From G020354645 sp050053515 (GTDB taxonomy: Bacteria; Desulfobacterota; Desulfobacteria; Desulfobacterales; G020354645): a stretch of 7,371 nucleotides of DNA. The DNA lies in contig JASFTQ010000241.1 of assembly GCA_050053515.1 (NCBI GenBank), positions 1 to 7,371 of the forward strand. The letters are read 5' to 3'. The position numbers and the translations under genes are program-made. Shown piece by piece: positions 5,503-7,371 of the stretch. Below the pieces are notes generated by a model. That model did not search any database, was not told the DNA's origin, and saw nothing but the letters and a program-made list of their open reading frames with translations. Every line of letters starts with the position of its first letter. Position 1 is the stretch's first letter.

Positions 5503-6654
5503 TTATTTCACGACAAGATCCAACGAATGAGCCGAAAGTGGCTCACATCCGGTTTCGGTAACAACCAGCGTATGCCCCGGGCACATGGCAATCCCGGATT
5601 CACTGTCCATCAGAATCATATGCAGAAAAAGCACCATATTGGGCTCAGCCGGCGCCGGGTTGCCGTGATACAACATGGGCCAATCCATCCAGTTCGGAGC
5701 ATAGGTAGCCCCCAGGCTATAGCCGGTGGCGTTGAGTCGATGGGCGTTCATACCGGCGGCATCACAGGTTTTGGCATAAGCATCAAAGACCTCGCCGAGG
5801 GGACGATTCGGCTTTAGCGCTGCCGTGCACGCCTGCATCGCCTCAACTGCAACCTCGTGCATTTCTTTATGCCGTCGGGTGGCACGACCGATGAGTATGG
5901 TTCGCATCAGCACCGCATGGTAGTGGCGATAAACACCCGCCCATTCGAGTGTCAACTGGTCTTGCGCATCGAGTTTGCGCCGGCCGGATTTATAGCGGCA
6001 CAATAATGCGTCATGACCGGAACCAATAATAAATTCATTGCCAGGGTAGTCACCGCCTCCGGCAAAGATCGCCCCCTGCATGGCCGCCAAAATGTCGCCC
6101 TCATCTGCGCCGGCTCTCGCCAGACGATGTACCTCGTCAAGGGCCCGGTCGGCTAATTCGGCGGCCTTGCGGACATACACCAGTTCCGCGGGACTCTTAA
6201 CCACCCGCAGCCGGTTTACCAGATCAGAGGCGTCTGTCAGCATACAAAACCCGGACAGGGCTGAATCCAGCAGCTTGCCGTTTTTGGCCGTTAATCCATA
6301 GGCGTCGTACTCAACGCCAAGGTGCCGGCCCTTGCAGCCCAATTCGCCCAGAATTTCTCTCAACTGCCTGGCAGGATCGGCTGCGCGTCCATCAACCCAA
6401 ATACGGATGTCCTCAATTACCGACGTGTGACGCGCCTGACGCAGGTCAGGTGAGCGGGTCAGCAGCATCATGCGGCCGTCCGTGCCAAGATAGAGGCACT
6501 GGAAAAAGACATAGCCGAAGGAGTCATACCCCGTCAGATAATACATGCTTTCCTGGCGGAACATCAAAAGACCGTCCACCCCCCGGTCGATCATTTCAGC
6601 GATTACGCGTTTTTGCCGATCGACGAATTCTCCCGCTGAAAAATGCAGTGCCAT
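5503..6654 (-). CDS. M24-family 'pita-bread' hydrolase lacking canonical metal ligands (creatinase/ectoine-hydrolase-like)
   Basis: 383 residues, ATG at 6654-6652 to TAA, with an AAGGAA ribosome-binding site about six bases upstream. Residues 1-145 are a creatinase-type N-domain (Y-Y-L-T-G-Y-D near 38-44); residues 155-380 are the M24 catalytic fold. Aligning by eye to methionine aminopeptidase, the five ligands Asp, Asp, His, Glu, Glu correspond to E237, V248, Y312, H345 and G360, so none is conserved in kind. An aminopeptidase activity is therefore unlikely. Creatinase shows that this fold can hydrolyse C-N bonds without metal using a histidine base; H214 in SGHDALL falls near that region and is a candidate. 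Automated annotation would probably say 'Xaa-Pro peptidase', which I think is misleading. It is divergent from a PotD-type binding protein, suggesting action on an imported nitrogenous small molecule. Family is sure; substrate unknown. Confidence 0.85.
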   Translation of the reverse strand: MALHFSAGEFVDRQKRVIAEMIDRGVDGLLMFRQESMYYLTGYDSFGYVFFQCLYLGTDGRMMLLTRSPDLRQARHTSVIEDIRIWVDGRAADPARQLREILGELGCKGRHLGVEYDAYGLTAKNGKLLDSALSGFCMLTDASDLVNRLRVVKSPAELVYVRKAAELADRALDEVHRLARAGADEGDILAAMQGAIFAGGGDYPGNEFIIGSGHDALLCRYKSGRRKLDAQDQLTLEWAGVYRHYHAVLMRTILIGRATRRHKEMHEVAVEAMQACTAALKPNRPLGEVFDAYAKTCDAAGMNAHRLNATGYSLGATYAPNWMDWPMLYHGNPAPAEPNMVLFLHMILMDSESGIAMCPGHTLVVTETGCEPLSAHSLDLVVK

Positions 6655-6699
6655 TTAATTTCCTTCACAGTTTGATTTGACCGGTTTTCTTCCCTGCTA

Positions 6700-6705
6700 A
6701 TTATA
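6700..6705 (-). promoter_or_regulatory. Candidate -10 element for the M24-like hydrolase gene
   Basis: TATAAT on the minus strand, a perfect -10 hexamer, would start transcription about 38 bases before the ATG. The -35 at 16-18 bp spacing is poor. A perfect TTGACA (minus strand 6716-6711) is only five bases upstream of the TATAAT and so cannot serve as its normal -35, which suggests an activator-dependent promoter. Confidence 0.4.
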
Positions 6706-6752
6706 GCGGATGTCAAAATCATGTTCCGGAATAACGCAGAATGAAGAGGGGC

Positions 6753-6805
6753 AGCCAGGGGGCAAATTTTTGTCGTCAAGATGCACAATCACCGCCCCCT
6801 TGGCT
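6753..6805. repeat. Inverted repeat with 30-base loop upstream of the hydrolase gene
   Basis: Left arm AGCCAGGGGGC (6753-6763) pairs with right arm GCCCCCTTGGCT (6794-6805) over 11 bp with one bulged base. It is much more GC-rich than the surrounding DNA. It lies upstream of the candidate hydrolase promoter, so it could be an operator-scale dyad, a transcript hairpin, or the remains of an element. Confidence 0.45.
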
Positions 6806-6940
6806 CGCAAATGGCCACTTCCCGACTCCTTAATTCAATAAATAACCTCGATAAATAAAACAACAATTGTTTAACAGATTACAGAAAAATATCCTTGATT
6901 TTTCTTGCCAAACCGGTTTTTTAGATATAAGAGATATCCA

Positions 6941-6946
6941 TATAAT
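6941..6946 (+). promoter_or_regulatory. Candidate -10 element for the substrate-binding-protein gene
   Basis: A perfect TATAAT. The matching -35 (TTTTTA, 6918-6923, 17-bp spacing) is weak. Use of this site would give a leader of about 185 bases containing the CAATTG sites at 6986 and 7075 and the dyad at 7076-7093, consistent with regulation downstream of the start point, but it is unproven. Confidence 0.33.
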
Positions 6947-7075
6947 AAAAGTCGTTCAATATGTGGTTCTAATTTAATTGTTTATCAATTGTTAAAAACC
7001 GCGCAGTATTTGCCTTTAGCGCTCAGGATTCACTCCCGTTCGATTTATTTTTCTCTTCATCTCATTTCCACAGAC

Positions 7076-7093
7076 AATTGATAGCGATCAATT
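7076..7093. promoter_or_regulatory. Operator-like dyad upstream of the binding-protein gene
   Basis: Perfect inverted repeat AATTGAT (7076-7082), AGCG, ATCAATT (7087-7093), ending 45 bases before the ATG. Size and symmetry suit a dimeric repressor such as a GntR- or LacI-type protein; the regulator is not in the window. Confidence 0.42.
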
Positions 7094-7125
7094 AAACTGC
7101 CAGCTCGCTAAAAAATTTTTATCGG

Positions 7126-7134
7126 AAAGGAGGT
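7126..7134 (+). promoter_or_regulatory. Full-strength ribosome-binding site
   Basis: AAAGGAGGT is complementary to the 16S rRNA 3' end over nine bases and sits four bases before the ATG at 7139. It fixes that start and predicts heavy translation, as expected of periplasmic binding proteins. It is the strongest site in the window. Confidence 0.85.
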
Positions 7135-7138
7135 TACC

Positions 7139-7371
7139 ATGCGTTTAGTATCCAAAGGTGCCATGTTGTCGCTAATTTTGATATCTGTCTTTTTAGTTAT
7201 GCCCGGTGCCGTCACCTTCGCAGGGGATGCCATCACCATAACATCTTTTGGCGGTGCCTACACCAAAAGCCAACTTGAAGCCCATTACAAGCCGTTTTCG
7301 GAAAAATTCGGCATTACAGTGAACTCGGTCGACTACAACGGCGGCATTGCGCAAATAAGAGCCCAGGTGGA
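7139..7371 (+). CDS. Periplasmic substrate-binding protein of an ABC importer, PotD-type (3' end missing)
   Basis: Only the first 77 codons are present; the gene runs off the window. Residues 1-28 form a Sec signal peptide: basic start (R2, K6), hydrophobic core about 8-25, and a T-F-A cleavage site after A28. The mature protein begins with a beta-strand and glycine turn, ITITSFGGAY, then a helix (S-Q-L-E-A-H-Y-K-P-F-S-E-K-F-G) and a second strand ending V-D-Y-N-G-G, the standard opening of spermidine/putrescine-type (PotD, SBP_bac_8-like) binding proteins. There is no lipobox cysteine, so a soluble periplasmic protein of a Gram-negative cell is expected. ATPase and permease genes would be expected downstream, outside the window. 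Its divergent partner is the M24-like hydrolase, and I infer that the transported ligand, or a derivative, is that enzyme's substrate. The ligand could be a polyamine, opine or other small amine compound. Confidence 0.85.
   Translation, partial: MRLVSKGAMLSLILISVFLVMPGAVTFAGDAITITSFGGAYTKSQLEAHYKPFSEKFGITVNSVDYNGGIAQIRAQV

Larger units (their letters stand above)
6655..7138. other. 484-bp divergent control region
   Basis: Separates the M24-like hydrolase (-) from the binding-protein gene (+). The left third holds a minus-strand -10 element (6700-6705), an 11-bp stem with a 30-base loop (6753-6805) and a 45-codon minus-strand frame without ATG. The right two-thirds are strongly AT-rich, with three CAATTG-centred sites (6864, 6986, 7075), a perfect TATAAT (6941-6946) and a perfect operator-like dyad (7076-7093). 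I see no further gene. Confidence 0.6.

Noticed and set aside
5503..6654. Naming the M24 protein Xaa-Pro aminopeptidase (pepQ/pepP)
   Set aside because: None of the five metal ligands required for that activity is present in the hand alignment.
6603..6788. 61-codon minus-strand frame crossing the hydrolase start
   Set aside because: It overlaps the hydrolase start in another frame, has no good ribosome-binding site, and runs through the promoter region.

Overview
The window looks like chromosomal DNA from a Gram-negative bacterium of intermediate GC content. A Desulfobacterota (former deltaproteobacterial) host fits best: the cysteine-rich 87-residue protein, the small protein after surE, the Exo-Lig repair pair and the frequent TTG starts all suit that group. 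This assignment rests on recall and style, not on a marker gene. I see no rRNA, tRNA, CRISPR array, complete insertion sequence or phage gene.

Layout. Bases 2-793 (+) are the 3' part of a GT-B-type glycosyltransferase resembling the N-terminal domain of L-arabinokinase-type proteins. It converges, with two bases between the stop codons, on a small cysteine-rich probable zinc protein (796-1059, -). Bases 1060-1495 hold no confident gene. They contain a close pair of perfect stem-loops (1182-1224), an uncertain 89-codon frame and a candidate promoter placed so close to the next ATG that its transcript would be nearly leaderless. Bases 1496-4175 (+) hold a DNA-repair pair: an MBL-fold ligase-associated exonuclease and an ATP-dependent DNA ligase of the PP_1105 type. 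In other bacteria these two sit with an Lhr-type helicase and a metallophosphoesterase endonuclease, but neither is in this window.

Bases 4176-4494 are a spacer with a palindromic REP-like element. Bases 4495-5457 (+) are a probable two-gene operon: surE (TTG start) and an unknown 86-residue protein. A convergent gene (5503-6654, -) encodes an M24 'pita-bread' protein in which, by hand alignment, all five canonical metal ligands are replaced. It is therefore probably a creatinase- or ectoine-hydrolase-like C-N hydrolase and not an aminopeptidase. After a 484-bp AT-rich divergent control region with CAATTG-centred dyads comes the start of a periplasmic substrate-binding protein of the PotD type (7139 to the window end, +). 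That gene was recognised from its perfect Shine-Dalgarno sequence and signal peptide.

How they fit together. There are three functional blocks: nucleic-acid repair (Exo-Lig), nucleotide housekeeping (SurE), and an uptake/hydrolysis locus (M24-like hydrolase divergent from an ABC importer) probably devoted to a small nitrogenous solute. The last block is the most promising for undescribed biochemistry; its substrate cannot be read from the sequence.
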